Source: JAICUF01 sp038250675
GTDB lineage: Bacteria; Gemmatimonadota; Gemmatimonadetes; Gemmatimonadales; GWC2-71-9
Length of the DNA: 64,000 bases
Direction of reading: 5' to 3'
Assembly (NCBI GenBank): GCA_038250675.1
Contig: JBBSCB010000016.1
Span: 3,631-67,630 of the forward strand
Shown here: positions 36,998 through 45,192 of the stretch, in pieces
Numbering within the stretch: position 1 is the stretch's first letter
Layout of the letters: each line of letters begins with the position of its first letter
Position numbers and translations under genes: made by a program
Notes under the pieces: model-generated
Databases searched by the model: none
Told to the model about the DNA's origin: nothing
Seen by the model: only the letters and a program-made list of their open reading frames with translations

Positions 36998-37031
36998 TCG
37001 GGCCTCCACGCCGAAAACGATTACCTTGGAA

Positions 37032-37047
37032 ACGCCCGGACGGGCGT
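37032..37047. promoter_or_regulatory. Palindrome between mce and trxA
   Basis: Inverted repeat ACGCCCG-GA-CGGGCGT lies between the divergent mce and trxA starts, 21 bases before the trxA ATG. Candidate operator or hairpin in the trxA leader; no further support. Confidence 0.25.
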
Positions 37048-37067
37048 CACGAATGGAGAATAACAGG

Positions 37068-37406
37068 ATGAGCGCAACGAACACGCAGACCGTACACGTT
37101 ACCGACGCGTCCTTTGCCGGCGACATCGAGCAGGCGCCGGGCCTCGTACTGGTGGACTTCTGGGCCACCTGGTGCGGCCCCTGCCAGGTGGTGGCGCCGA
37201 TCCTCGATCAGCTCGCCGGGGAATATGCGGGCAAGGCCAAGGTCGCCAAAGTGGACGTGGACACCAACCAGCGGACGGCCGCGCGATTCAACGTGCGCTC
37301 CATTCCGAGCGTGCTGTTCTTCAAGGACGGCCAGCACGTCGATACCGTCGTCGGAGCGGTGCCCAAGGCCACGCTCGAGGCGAAGATCAAGCAGCACCTG
37401 GGGTAG
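37068..37406 (+). CDS. trxA: Thioredoxin
   Basis: Dithiol oxidoreductase, 112 residues. Active site WATWCGPC near residue 31; FNVRSIPSVLFFKDGQ supplies the cis-Pro; VGAVPKATLEAKI near the C terminus. ATG 37068 with GGAGAA upstream. The rsmI GTG overlaps its TAG by one base. Confidence 0.97.
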   Translation: MSATNTQTVHVTDASFAGDIEQAPGLVLVDFWATWCGPCQVVAPILDQLAGEYAGKAKVAKVDVDTNQRTAARFNVRSIPSVLFFKDGQHVDTVVGAVPKATLEAKIKQHLG

Positions 37407-38242
37407 TGGCCGCCGGGACGCTCTACGTCGTCGCCACCCCGCTCGGCAATCTCGGGGACCTGACCCCGCGCGCCGCGGAGATCCTCCGCGGCGTGCCAGT
37501 GGTCGCGGCCGAAGACACCCGCCGCACCCGCGGCCTGCTCACCCATCTTGGCGCGTCACCGCGCCTGCTCAGCTTCCATCAGCATTCCGATGACCGTCGC
37601 CTTGACGCCATCCTCGCGCTCCTCGCGGCGGGGCAGGACGTGGCGCTCGTGTCCGACGCCGGCACGCCCGTCGTCAGCGATCCCGGCGCCGACCTCGTGG
37701 CGGCGGTGCGTGCGGCGGGGTCGCCGGTCGTCCCCATACCGGGTGTCTCCGCCGTCGCGACGGCGTTGTCCGTCTGCGGCCTCCCGGGGGATCGCTACCT
37801 CTTCCTCGGCTTCGTGCCCCGCAAGGGCGCGGAACGCGCGCATCTGCTCGGTCGCGCGGTGCGGGAGGAATGGCCGGTCGTGCTGTTCGAGGCGCCCACC
37901 CGGCTGGCCGCCCTCCTGACCGATCTGGCGGCGCTGGCCGGCGGGACGCGACACGCCTTCGTCGCACGGGAGCTGACCAAGCTGCACGAAGAGCTGCGCG
38001 CGGGCACACTGGACGAGCTGACCGGGTATTTTTCGGCGCAGGAACCCCGCGGTGAAATCACCGTAGTGCTGAGCGGGACCACGCGTGGGCCGGAGCCGGA
38101 CCGAAGCGCCGAGGCGGCGGTGCTCGCTGCGGAATGGCTCGCGGAGGGCGTCTCCCGGCGCGACGTGGTGGAACGGTTGATCAGCAGACTCGGCATGTCG
38201 AGAAACGACGCCTATCGGCGTGTGATGGAGATGCAGGAATGA
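37406..38242 (+). CDS. rsmI: 16S rRNA (cytidine(1402)-2'-O)-methyltransferase
   Basis: SAM-dependent tetrapyrrole-methylase-fold enzyme that methylates C1402 in the decoding centre. 278 residues. TLYVVATPLGNLGDLTPRAAE at the N terminus, AEDTRRTRGLL, LVSDAGTPVVSDPG (SAM site), FLGFVPRKGAER and a C-terminal RLGMSRNDAYRRVME. GTG start at 37406 inside the trxA stop. Next gene overlaps by ATGA. Confidence 0.95.
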   Translation: MAAGTLYVVATPLGNLGDLTPRAAEILRGVPVVAAEDTRRTRGLLTHLGASPRLLSFHQHSDDRRLDAILALLAAGQDVALVSDAGTPVVSDPGADLVAAVRAAGSPVVPIPGVSAVATALSVCGLPGDRYLFLGFVPRKGAERAHLLGRAVREEWPVVLFEAPTRLAALLTDLAALAGGTRHAFVARELTKLHEELRAGTLDELTGYFSAQEPRGEITVVLSGTTRGPEPDRSAEAAVLAAEWLAEGVSRRDVVERLISRLGMSRNDAYRRVMEMQE

Positions 38243-38919
38243 CCCACCTTTCGCGGACGCTACTCGCCGGTGTCGTGCTGCTGGCGTCGGCAGGTCCGGC
38301 CGGAGCCCAGGGCAGCACCGGAACACTCACCATCGGCCGCCTCCACTACGACGGAGGCGGCGACTGGTATGCCAACCCGTCCAGTCTGCCGAATCTGCTC
38401 GAAGCGATTCGAACCCGCACGCCCATCCGCGCCGCCGCCACCGAGAAGGTCGTGACGCTGGGCAGTGATGACCTCTGGAACGTGCCCTACATCTACATGA
38501 CCGGCCATGGGACCGTGCACTGGAGCGACGCCGACATTCAGATCCTGCGCCGCTACCTGGGACAGGGCGGGTTTCTCCACGTGGACGACAACTACGGCAT
38601 GGATGCCTCGATACGCGGCGAGCTGGCACGCCTCTACCCCGATCATCCGCTGGTCGAGGTGCCCCTCGATCACCCGATCTATCACCTGGTCTACGACTTT
38701 CCCCGCGGCGTCCCCAAGATCCACGAGCACGACGGGAAGCCCGCCCAGGGGTTCGGCATCTTTCTCGATGGCCGGCTGGTGGTGTACTACACCTATCAAT
38801 CCGACCTGGGTGACGGGTGGGAAGACCCCGAGGTTCATCATGACCCGCCGGAAAAGCACGAGGCCGCACTCCGCATGGGGGTGAATCTCTACGCCTACGC
38901 CGTAGGATACGGGGGATGA
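38239..38919 (+). CDS. DUF4159 domain secreted protein
   Basis: 226 residues. Signal peptide to about 23 (LLASAGPAGA, then Gln). Mature domain: LTIGRLHYDGGGDWYANPSS, PYIYMTGHGTVHWSDADIQI, LRRYLGQGGFLHVDDNYGMD, VYYTYQSDLGDGWED, then a C-terminal GVNLYAYAVGYGG. DUF4159 is placed by fold with class I glutamine amidotransferases, but the nucleophile Cys is absent (GGFLHVDDN has Asp there). First of a tightly overlapped set with the DUF4175-like, TPR and amidotransferase-like genes. Function unknown. Confidence 0.82.
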   Translation: MTHLSRTLLAGVVLLASAGPAGAQGSTGTLTIGRLHYDGGGDWYANPSSLPNLLEAIRTRTPIRAAATEKVVTLGSDDLWNVPYIYMTGHGTVHWSDADIQILRRYLGQGGFLHVDDNYGMDASIRGELARLYPDHPLVEVPLDHPIYHLVYDFPRGVPKIHEHDGKPAQGFGIFLDGRLVVYYTYQSDLGDGWEDPEVHHDPPEKHEAALRMGVNLYAYAVGYGG

Positions 38920-41900
38920 CCGCCACCGGCCGCGCCCTGACGCTGCTGGTGGCGCCGGTCGCGCGGCTGAGCCGGGTGGCGTGGCTGGCGCTTGCGCTCG
39001 CCGGCGCGGCCCTCGTGCTGGGCGTCGGCGCGTGGCTGGCCCGGCTGCACTGGTTCGACGCACCGTACTGGGTGCTCGTAGCCTGGACCGCGGCCGTGCT
39101 CGTCGCCGCGGGTGTGGCTGCGGCCGCGTTCCGGCAGCAGCGCGCGCTCGGGCTCGCGGCAGTGGCGCGGCACCTTGAGTCCACCGGCGCCTGGCGTCGC
39201 GGATCACTGACGGCGCTGCTGGAGCCCGCCGCTCCCGGCGTGAGCGCGTCGCTGCTCGACTCGGCCGATCGCGGGCAGGCGAGCCGGCTTGGCGACGGCG
39301 GGTCAGCGGCGCTTGGCGGGCTGACCGCGCCGGTTCGCCGCCGCGCCGCCGCGAGTCTTCTCTGCGCCATCGCGGCGGTGGTGGTGCTGGGCGGGGCGGG
39401 ACCGGTTCGCGGGACGGCGGCGGCGCTGTGGCACCCGGCCCGGGCCTGGGCGGCCACGACATCGCCGGTCCGCCTCCGGGCATCGGCACCGCTGCTCGAT
39501 CGCGGAGATTCGGTCACGTTTTCGCTCGACGCGATCGGCCGCCGCCACGCGGTGCTCTGGCTGCGCGCGCCGGGCGAAGCGTGGCGGGCCGGGCCCGTGG
39601 CCCTCGACTCCACCGGCCACGCGACGCGGGTCGTCGGTCCGCTCACCGGCGACCTCTACGCCCGGCTTACCAGCGGCGCCCGCGCGTCCGACACGATCGT
39701 GGTTCGCGTACGCCTCCCGGTCTTTCTCGGGAGTCTCAGCGTGTCGGCACACTATCCCGCATATCTGCACCTCGAGGATGAGCCCCTCCCCGTCGGCGGC
39801 GACACGATCGTCGTGCCGGCGGGCACCCGGCTCGATACGCGCGGCGAGGCCACGGCCGCGCTCCGGCAGGCTGAGTGGCACGCCGGCGGGGTGCATGCAC
39901 CGCTGACGGTGACCGGCGCTCGCTTTGACGGGAGCATGGTGCCGGTTGCCTCCGCTGCCTATGAACTGGCGCTGGTGACGGCGGCCGGCGCGCCGCTGGG
40001 CGGAGATACCGTCCGCCTGCCGATCCGGGTGCTTCCCGACAGCGCGCCGCGGATCGAGATCCCGGTCCCCGGCGCCGATACCGTCGCACCCGCGGACCTG
40101 CGGGTTCCGCTCGTCCTCGACGTGCGCGACGATCACGGGATCGCCTCCGTTACGCTGGAGAGCCGCCGAATCAGCGCCATCGGCGTGGCCGACTTGGTGG
40201 TCCGTGAGGAGATCGCGCTTCCGTCCGGCCGGCCCGATCGGGCGATCCTCTCCTGGGTGCTCGGGCTCGAGCGGCGCGGACTGCTGCCGGGCGACACGCT
40301 CCGGTATGTCGCCATCGCGCGGGACAACGCGCCAGCCGCCCACGTGGGCCGCTCGCGCGAATTCGTCGTGCGGCTGCCGACGCTGACGGAGCTGCGCACC
40401 GCGCAGCGCGAGGCGAGCAGCGCGGTGGCGGCGCGACTCGACTCGATCGCCAACCGGAGTGCGCAGCTGGAGCGCCGTTCGGAGGATCTGGCCCGGGAGC
40501 AGCCGCGTCCGCAGCCCGATGCGTCGCCGGCCAGCGGCGAGAACAGTCTCTCCTTTGAGCAGGCCAAGCGCGCCGAAGCGGTGGCGCAGGCGCAGCAGGA
40601 GCTGATGCGCGACGCGGAATCGCTGAAGGCCGCGCTGCGTGAGCTTGAAGAGCGGGCCAGGGCGGCGGGGCTGACCGATCCCGAATGGCAAAAGCACCTC
40701 GACGAGATCCGTCAGGAGCTCGACCGCGCGCTGACGCCGGAGCTCCGGGAAAAGCTGGCGGAGCTACAACGGTCGCTGAAGGATCTGGACGCGGAGCGCA
40801 CCAAGGAGGCGCTCACCGACCTTGCGGCCGCGCAGAAGCAACTGAAGGATGCGCTCGAGCGGAGCCGGGAGCTGTTCAAGCGCGCGGCACTGGAAGGCGA
40901 TCTCGTCAATCTGGCGCAGGAGGCAAAGGAACTGGCGCAGCAACAGCAGCAGTGGAACGCCGAGAGCGCGCGGGCCGACAGCACGCAGGCGGGGGCGACG
41001 GAGCGAGAGCTCGCGCGGCGGGCTGATTCGCTCGCCGCCGCGCTCTCGCGGGCCGGCGAGCAGATGGGTGACTCGGCGCGCGCGGGGCGCATGGATGCGG
41101 CATCTCAGGCGGCACAGGACGCCGCGCGAGAGATGCAGCGGGCCGGCCAGGCCGCGCAGCAGGGACAGAAGTCCCAGGCAGGCCAGCACGGGGCGAAGGC
41201 CTCCGCGTCGCTCCAGCCGCTCGGCGCCAAGATCGATCAGGAGCGGCAGTCGATGCAGGGGGAGTGGCGCCAGGAAGTGGCCGACGCGCTGGACCGTGCG
41301 CTGTCCGAGACCACGCGTCTGGCGGAGCGACAGCTCAAGGTCCAGCAGTCATTCGAGCAGGGCGGCGACCCCGCATCATCGCGCGGCGAGCAGGGGGCGG
41401 TGGAGGAGGGCGTGCAGAAGCTGCTGGATCAGATGCGCCAGACCTCCGGCAAGAACGCGCTGGTCTCGCCGCAGATCGGCGCCGCGCTGGCGGCGGCACA
41501 GCAGGAAATGGAGCGAGCGCGTGACGCCGTGTCATCGTCCGCCCCCAACGGGCGTGAGGCAGGTGCACGGGCCGGCGCGGCGGTCGAGGCGCTGAATGCG
41601 GCGAGCTACGAGATGGTGCGGGCGCGGGGTGATGTGTCGTCCGCGCAATCCGGCAGCGGCATGGCGGAAGCGATCGAACAGATGGGCAAAATGGCGGGCC
41701 AGCAGGGAAAGCTGGGCCAGCAGGCGGCCGGCATGCTGCCGATGATCGGCTCCTCCGGCATGAAATCGCAGCTGCAGCAGCTCGGCGCACAGCAGCGCGC
41801 GCTGGGCGAACAGCTCGAGCGGCTGCGGGCGCAGAGCAACATGCCTGGCGCCGGTGCGCTGGCCGCAGAAGCGAAGGACCTGGCGCGACGGTTGGAGGCC

Positions 41901-42188
41901 GGTCGGCTGGATCCGCAGACGGTCGATCGGCAGGAGCGGCTCTTCCGCCGGATGCTCGACGCCGGTCGGACGCTTCAGGGCCACGAAGAGGATGAGAAGA
42001 AGGAGCGCCAGAGCACCACCGCCACCGGTGACAGCATCAGTCTGCCGCCGGTGCTTCGCGCCCGTCTCACCGATGCGGCCAACCGGCTGCGCATGCCCAG
42101 CTGGGAACAGCTGCAGAGGTTTTCGCCTGAGGAACGGCGCCTCGTCGTCGATTATTTCCGCAAGCTGTCCGAGGACCATCCACAGTGA
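38916..42188 (+). CDS. DUF4175-like membrane protein with long coiled coil
   Basis: 1090 residues. Two membrane helices at the N terminus (about 22 to 46 and 52 to 72), a third near 145 to 160; then an Ig-like or beta-rich region (about 190 to 490) with APLLDRGDSVTFSLDAIG and IRVLPDSAPRIEIPV; then about 500 to 1000 of Ala/Glu/Gln/Arg coiled coil (EQAKRAEAVAQAQQELMRDA and many similar) and a C-terminal segment ending ERRLVVDYFRKLSEDHPQ. This matches DUF4175 family proteins that occur beside DUF4159. Presumably an inner-membrane protein with a large periplasmic part. Function unknown. Confidence 0.8.
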   Translation: MTATGRALTLLVAPVARLSRVAWLALALAGAALVLGVGAWLARLHWFDAPYWVLVAWTAAVLVAAGVAAAAFRQQRALGLAAVARHLESTGAWRRGSLTALLEPAAPGVSASLLDSADRGQASRLGDGGSAALGGLTAPVRRRAAASLLCAIAAVVVLGGAGPVRGTAAALWHPARAWAATTSPVRLRASAPLLDRGDSVTFSLDAIGRRHAVLWLRAPGEAWRAGPVALDSTGHATRVVGPLTGDLYARLTSGARASDTIVVRVRLPVFLGSLSVSAHYPAYLHLEDEPLPVGGDTIVVPAGTRLDTRGEATAALRQAEWHAGGVHAPLTVTGARFDGSMVPVASAAYELALVTAAGAPLGGDTVRLPIRVLPDSAPRIEIPVPGADTVAPADLRVPLVLDVRDDHGIASVTLESRRISAIGVADLVVREEIALPSGRPDRAILSWVLGLERRGLLPGDTLRYVAIARDNAPAAHVGRSREFVVRLPTLTELRTAQREASSAVAARLDSIANRSAQLERRSEDLAREQPRPQPDASPASGENSLSFEQAKRAEAVAQAQQELMRDAESLKAALRELEERARAAGLTDPEWQKHLDEIRQELDRALTPELREKLAELQRSLKDLDAERTKEALTDLAAAQKQLKDALERSRELFKRAALEGDLVNLAQEAKELAQQQQQWNAESARADSTQAGATERELARRADSLAAALSRAGEQMGDSARAGRMDAASQAAQDAAREMQRAGQAAQQGQKSQAGQHGAKASASLQPLGAKIDQERQSMQGEWRQEVADALDRALSETTRLAERQLKVQQSFEQGGDPASSRGEQGAVEEGVQKLLDQMRQTSGKNALVSPQIGAALAAAQQEMERARDAVSSSAPNGREAGARAGAAVEALNAASYEMVRARGDVSSAQSGSGMAEAIEQMGKMAGQQGKLGQQAAGMLPMIGSSGMKSQLQQLGAQQRALGEQLERLRAQSNMPGAGALAAEAKDLARRLEAGRLDPQTVDRQERLFRRMLDAGRTLQGHEEDEKKERQSTTATGDSISLPPVLRARLTDAANRLRMPSWEQLQRFSPEERRLVVDYFRKLSEDHPQ

Positions 42189-43900
42189 CTCCCGTGGGCG
42201 CAATCGGACTACTGCTGCTGGCGGCGGCACCGCTCACGGCGCAGCAACCCGCCCTGGGTCGGGCGTTCGAGCTCGAGCGCCAGGGCAGCTTCACTGCGGC
42301 CGCGCAGGCGTACGAGGCGTTCCTGGCTTCGCACCCGGCCGATCCTGCCGCGCTGCTGGGCCTCGAGCGTGCACTGGTGCCGCTGGGCCGGAGTGCGGAG
42401 CTCATCACTGCCGCCCGCGCCGCGACGGCGGCCGACTCCACGGTGACGGCGGCGTACGGCGTGCTGGTCCGCACGTGGGTGGGGCAGGGCCAGCTCGACA
42501 GCGCGCGGGCGGCCACGGCGCGGTGGGTGCGGCTGACGCCGGGCGCGGAGCCACCCTATCGCGAGCTGGTGGGCGCCGAGCTGGCGCGCGGCGAGTGGGC
42601 CGGGGCCGCGACGGACATCGCCGCGGCGCGGCAGCGGCTCCGGCAGCCCGATGCGCTCGCGCCGGAGGCCGCGCAGGTTGCGGTAGCGCAGCGCGACTGG
42701 AGCGGTGCCGTGCCGGAATGGCTCACCGCGATCCGCCAGCTGCCGGGACTCCGGTTTGGCGCGCTCGCGGCGTTCGCGCCGGCGCCGCCGGCGGCCCGCG
42801 CTGCCATTCTCGGCGCGCTGACGCGGGCCGCCTCGCCGGAGGGCCGCCGCCTCGCCGGTATGCTGCAGGCGCGCTGGGGCGATCCGGTTGGCGGGTTCCG
42901 GATGCTGGTGACGGCGCTGCCGTCGGAAAATGTGCAGGCGGTGGAGCGGCTCAATCAGTTTGTCGAGGAGCTCGAGACGGGGACGGTGACGCCCGCCGCT
43001 CGCCGCGCGACCGGGATGGCGCTCGAGGCGACCGCGGTGCGGCTCACCGGGGCGGCCGCGGCGCGGGCCCGGGGGCTCGCGGCGCAGGCCTACGCGGACG
43101 GGGGAGACCGGGAGGCGGCACAGCGGATGGTGGCATCCACCGCGGCGGGCGTACGGGATGCGCCGGACGCGGTGGTGGCGCAGATCGGATTGCTCGCGGA
43201 TGACGGCAAGCCGGATGAAGCTGCGCGGCGGCTGGCCGGCGCCCGCGGCTCGCTTACGGCGGACGAAGCGCTCGCGCTTACCCGTCGGATCGCCTGGGCG
43301 TGGGCGCGGCTCGGTCAACTTGCGCGGGCCGAGCAGGCGCTGTCGGCCGACAGCACGGTGGAAGGATTGGCCGTCTCCGGCCGCATCGCGATCCTGCAGG
43401 GCCACGTGAAAGATGCGGTGGACCGGCTGCGCGCCGCCGGCCCGTATACCGGCACGCGGGAGGAGGCGGCCGGGCGGGCGTCGCTGCTGGCGCTGCTCCA
43501 GCGGATCGAGCCGGACACGCTGCCGGCGCTGGGCGCTGCCATGCTCAAGCTGGAGCAGGCGGACACCGCCGGCGCAGTCGGTGACTATCTCCGCGCGGCA
43601 ACCCAGCTCACATCCGCCAAGGGTGGCGCCGAGCTGCGACTGGTGGCCGGCCGGCTCGAGTTGGCGCGCGGCCGTACGGCCGAGGCGGAGCGACTCCTTC
43701 GCGCGGCGGACGACGTCGCGGCGCCCGCCACGGCACCGGCCGCCGAGCTGGAGCTGGGGCGACTCCTCATCGCCCTCAGCCGGCGCGATGAGGCGGTCGC
43801 GACGCTCGAGCACATGATCGTCACCTATGCGACCAGCGCCCTCGTGCCCCAGGCACGGCGAGCGCTCGATGAGGCCCGGGGGGCCATACCGAAGACATGA
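42185..43900 (+). CDS. Secreted tetratricopeptide-repeat protein
   Basis: 571 residues from GTG 42185, overlapping the previous stop. Signal peptide LLLLAAAPLTA then Gln. The whole mature protein is helical repeats of about 34 residues (ALGRAFELERQGSFTAAAQAYEAFL-like; AELELGRLLIALSRRDEAVATLEHMI near the end), typical TPR spacing. Probably a periplasmic or outer-membrane scaffold. Next gene overlaps by ATGA. Specific partner unknown, but context suggests the DUF4175-like protein. Confidence 0.8.
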   Translation: MTPVGAIGLLLLAAAPLTAQQPALGRAFELERQGSFTAAAQAYEAFLASHPADPAALLGLERALVPLGRSAELITAARAATAADSTVTAAYGVLVRTWVGQGQLDSARAATARWVRLTPGAEPPYRELVGAELARGEWAGAATDIAAARQRLRQPDALAPEAAQVAVAQRDWSGAVPEWLTAIRQLPGLRFGALAAFAPAPPAARAAILGALTRAASPEGRRLAGMLQARWGDPVGGFRMLVTALPSENVQAVERLNQFVEELETGTVTPAARRATGMALEATAVRLTGAAAARARGLAAQAYADGGDREAAQRMVASTAAGVRDAPDAVVAQIGLLADDGKPDEAARRLAGARGSLTADEALALTRRIAWAWARLGQLARAEQALSADSTVEGLAVSGRIAILQGHVKDAVDRLRAAGPYTGTREEAAGRASLLALLQRIEPDTLPALGAAMLKLEQADTAGAVGDYLRAATQLTSAKGGAELRLVAGRLELARGRTAEAERLLRAADDVAAPATAPAAELELGRLLIALSRRDEAVATLEHMIVTYATSALVPQARRALDEARGAIPKT

Positions 43901-45192
43901 GACGCCGGGACTTCGTACGGAGCTCGCTCGCGGTGGCCGCCGTGGCGCCGCTGGGTCGCCGATGGCCGTGGGCGGTCGTGCGGCTGGGTGCGCCATGGGT
44001 GCTGGTGCCGATGGACGAGTCGCAGACCGATCATCTCAAGGCGTACGGCCTGGCCTATCGCGCGCTGGAGCGCGGCACGCGGGTTGAATGGTTCACCAAC
44101 TACCGGGGCGGGTCGTTCCTGCTTCCGGTCGAGGGTGCAACGACGCGCGATGCGGCGATCGCCGGCGTGGCCATGGAGTCGCTGGACGACGGGCGGGTGA
44201 CGCAGATCGGCGGCGAGATCCAGCAGTCCAACATGGATGCCGTCCCGCTCGAAAAGGCGCCCAAGGTTGCGGTCTACGCGCCGCCCAACGCCGCACCCTG
44301 GGACGACGCCGTGACGATGGCGCTGGACTACGCCGGCGTAAAGTACGCTAAGGTCTGGGATCCCGAGGTTCACGCCGACAAGCTCCGCACCTACGACTGG
44401 CTGCACCTCCACCACGAGGATTTCACGGGGCAGTACTCCAAGTTCGTGCTGAACTACGCGGGGGCTCCGTGGCTGTCTGACATGATTCAGCGGAACACGG
44501 CGGTGGCCCGCCAGCTGGGGTTTGCGTCGGTCCCGGCGGAAAAGCGGGGCACCGCGCAGCGCATCGCGGCCTTCGTGGAGCGGGGCGGGTTCCTGTTCGC
44601 CATGTGCACCGCGACCGAGACGCTCGACCTGGCGCTTGCCAGTGACGGGGTGGACATCGCCGCCTCTTACGCGGACGGGACGCCGATGGATCCGGACGCA
44701 AGTGCGCGGATGCACTGGGACCGTGCGCTCGCCTTCCAGAACGCGCAGCTTGAGCTAAGTCCCACGACGCCGTCGTTCTCCGACATCGATGGGCATCAGG
44801 TCAACGCGCCCGACCGTCGCCAGCCGCTGGGGTCGTTCACGCTGTTCAGCTTCAGCGCCAAGATCGACCCGGTCGCCACCATGCTGGTGCAGAACCACCG
44901 CCAGGTCATTCCCGATTTCTACGGGCTCACCACGTCGTTCATGCGGCGCCGGATCAAGCCGGGCGTCGTGGTGCTGGCGGACGAGCCGGGCGCCCCATGG
45001 ACCAAGTACATCCACAGCGAGCACGGCCAGGGCACCTGGACCTTCTTTGGCGGCCACGACCCCGAGGACCCGCAACACCAGATCGGCGACGCACCGACGG
45101 ACCTGTCGCTGCACCCCCACTCGCCGGGCTATCGGCTCATCCTCAACAACGTGCTCTTTCCCGCGGCCAAGAAGAAAGAACTCAAGACTTGA
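43897..45192 (+). CDS. Predicted Tat-exported amidotransferase-fold protein
   Basis: 431 residues. A twin-arginine signal (MRRRDFVRSSLAVAAVAPLG) begins the protein. Mature region: APWDDAVTMALDYAGVKYAK, WLHLHHEDFTGQYSKF, then ERGGFLFAMCTATETLDLAL with a Cys in the nucleophile-elbow position of class I amidotransferase-like folds, and a C-terminal YRLILNNVLFP. Related proteins in Gemmatimonadota and Bacteroidetes are sometimes labelled asparagine synthetase B, but no N-terminal Cys nucleophile or synthetase domain is visible. Last of the four-gene cassette. Activity unknown. Confidence 0.65.
   Translation: MRRRDFVRSSLAVAAVAPLGRRWPWAVVRLGAPWVLVPMDESQTDHLKAYGLAYRALERGTRVEWFTNYRGGSFLLPVEGATTRDAAIAGVAMESLDDGRVTQIGGEIQQSNMDAVPLEKAPKVAVYAPPNAAPWDDAVTMALDYAGVKYAKVWDPEVHADKLRTYDWLHLHHEDFTGQYSKFVLNYAGAPWLSDMIQRNTAVARQLGFASVPAEKRGTAQRIAAFVERGGFLFAMCTATETLDLALASDGVDIAASYADGTPMDPDASARMHWDRALAFQNAQLELSPTTPSFSDIDGHQVNAPDRRQPLGSFTLFSFSAKIDPVATMLVQNHRQVIPDFYGLTTSFMRRRIKPGVVVLADEPGAPWTKYIHSEHGQGTWTFFGGHDPEDPQHQIGDAPTDLSLHPHSPGYRLILNNVLFPAAKKKELKT

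Noticed and set aside
41200..42200. Possible low-complexity repeat array in the DUF4175-like gene
   Set aside because: The GC-rich repetition follows from Ala/Gln/Arg coiled-coil codons; no regular nucleotide period.
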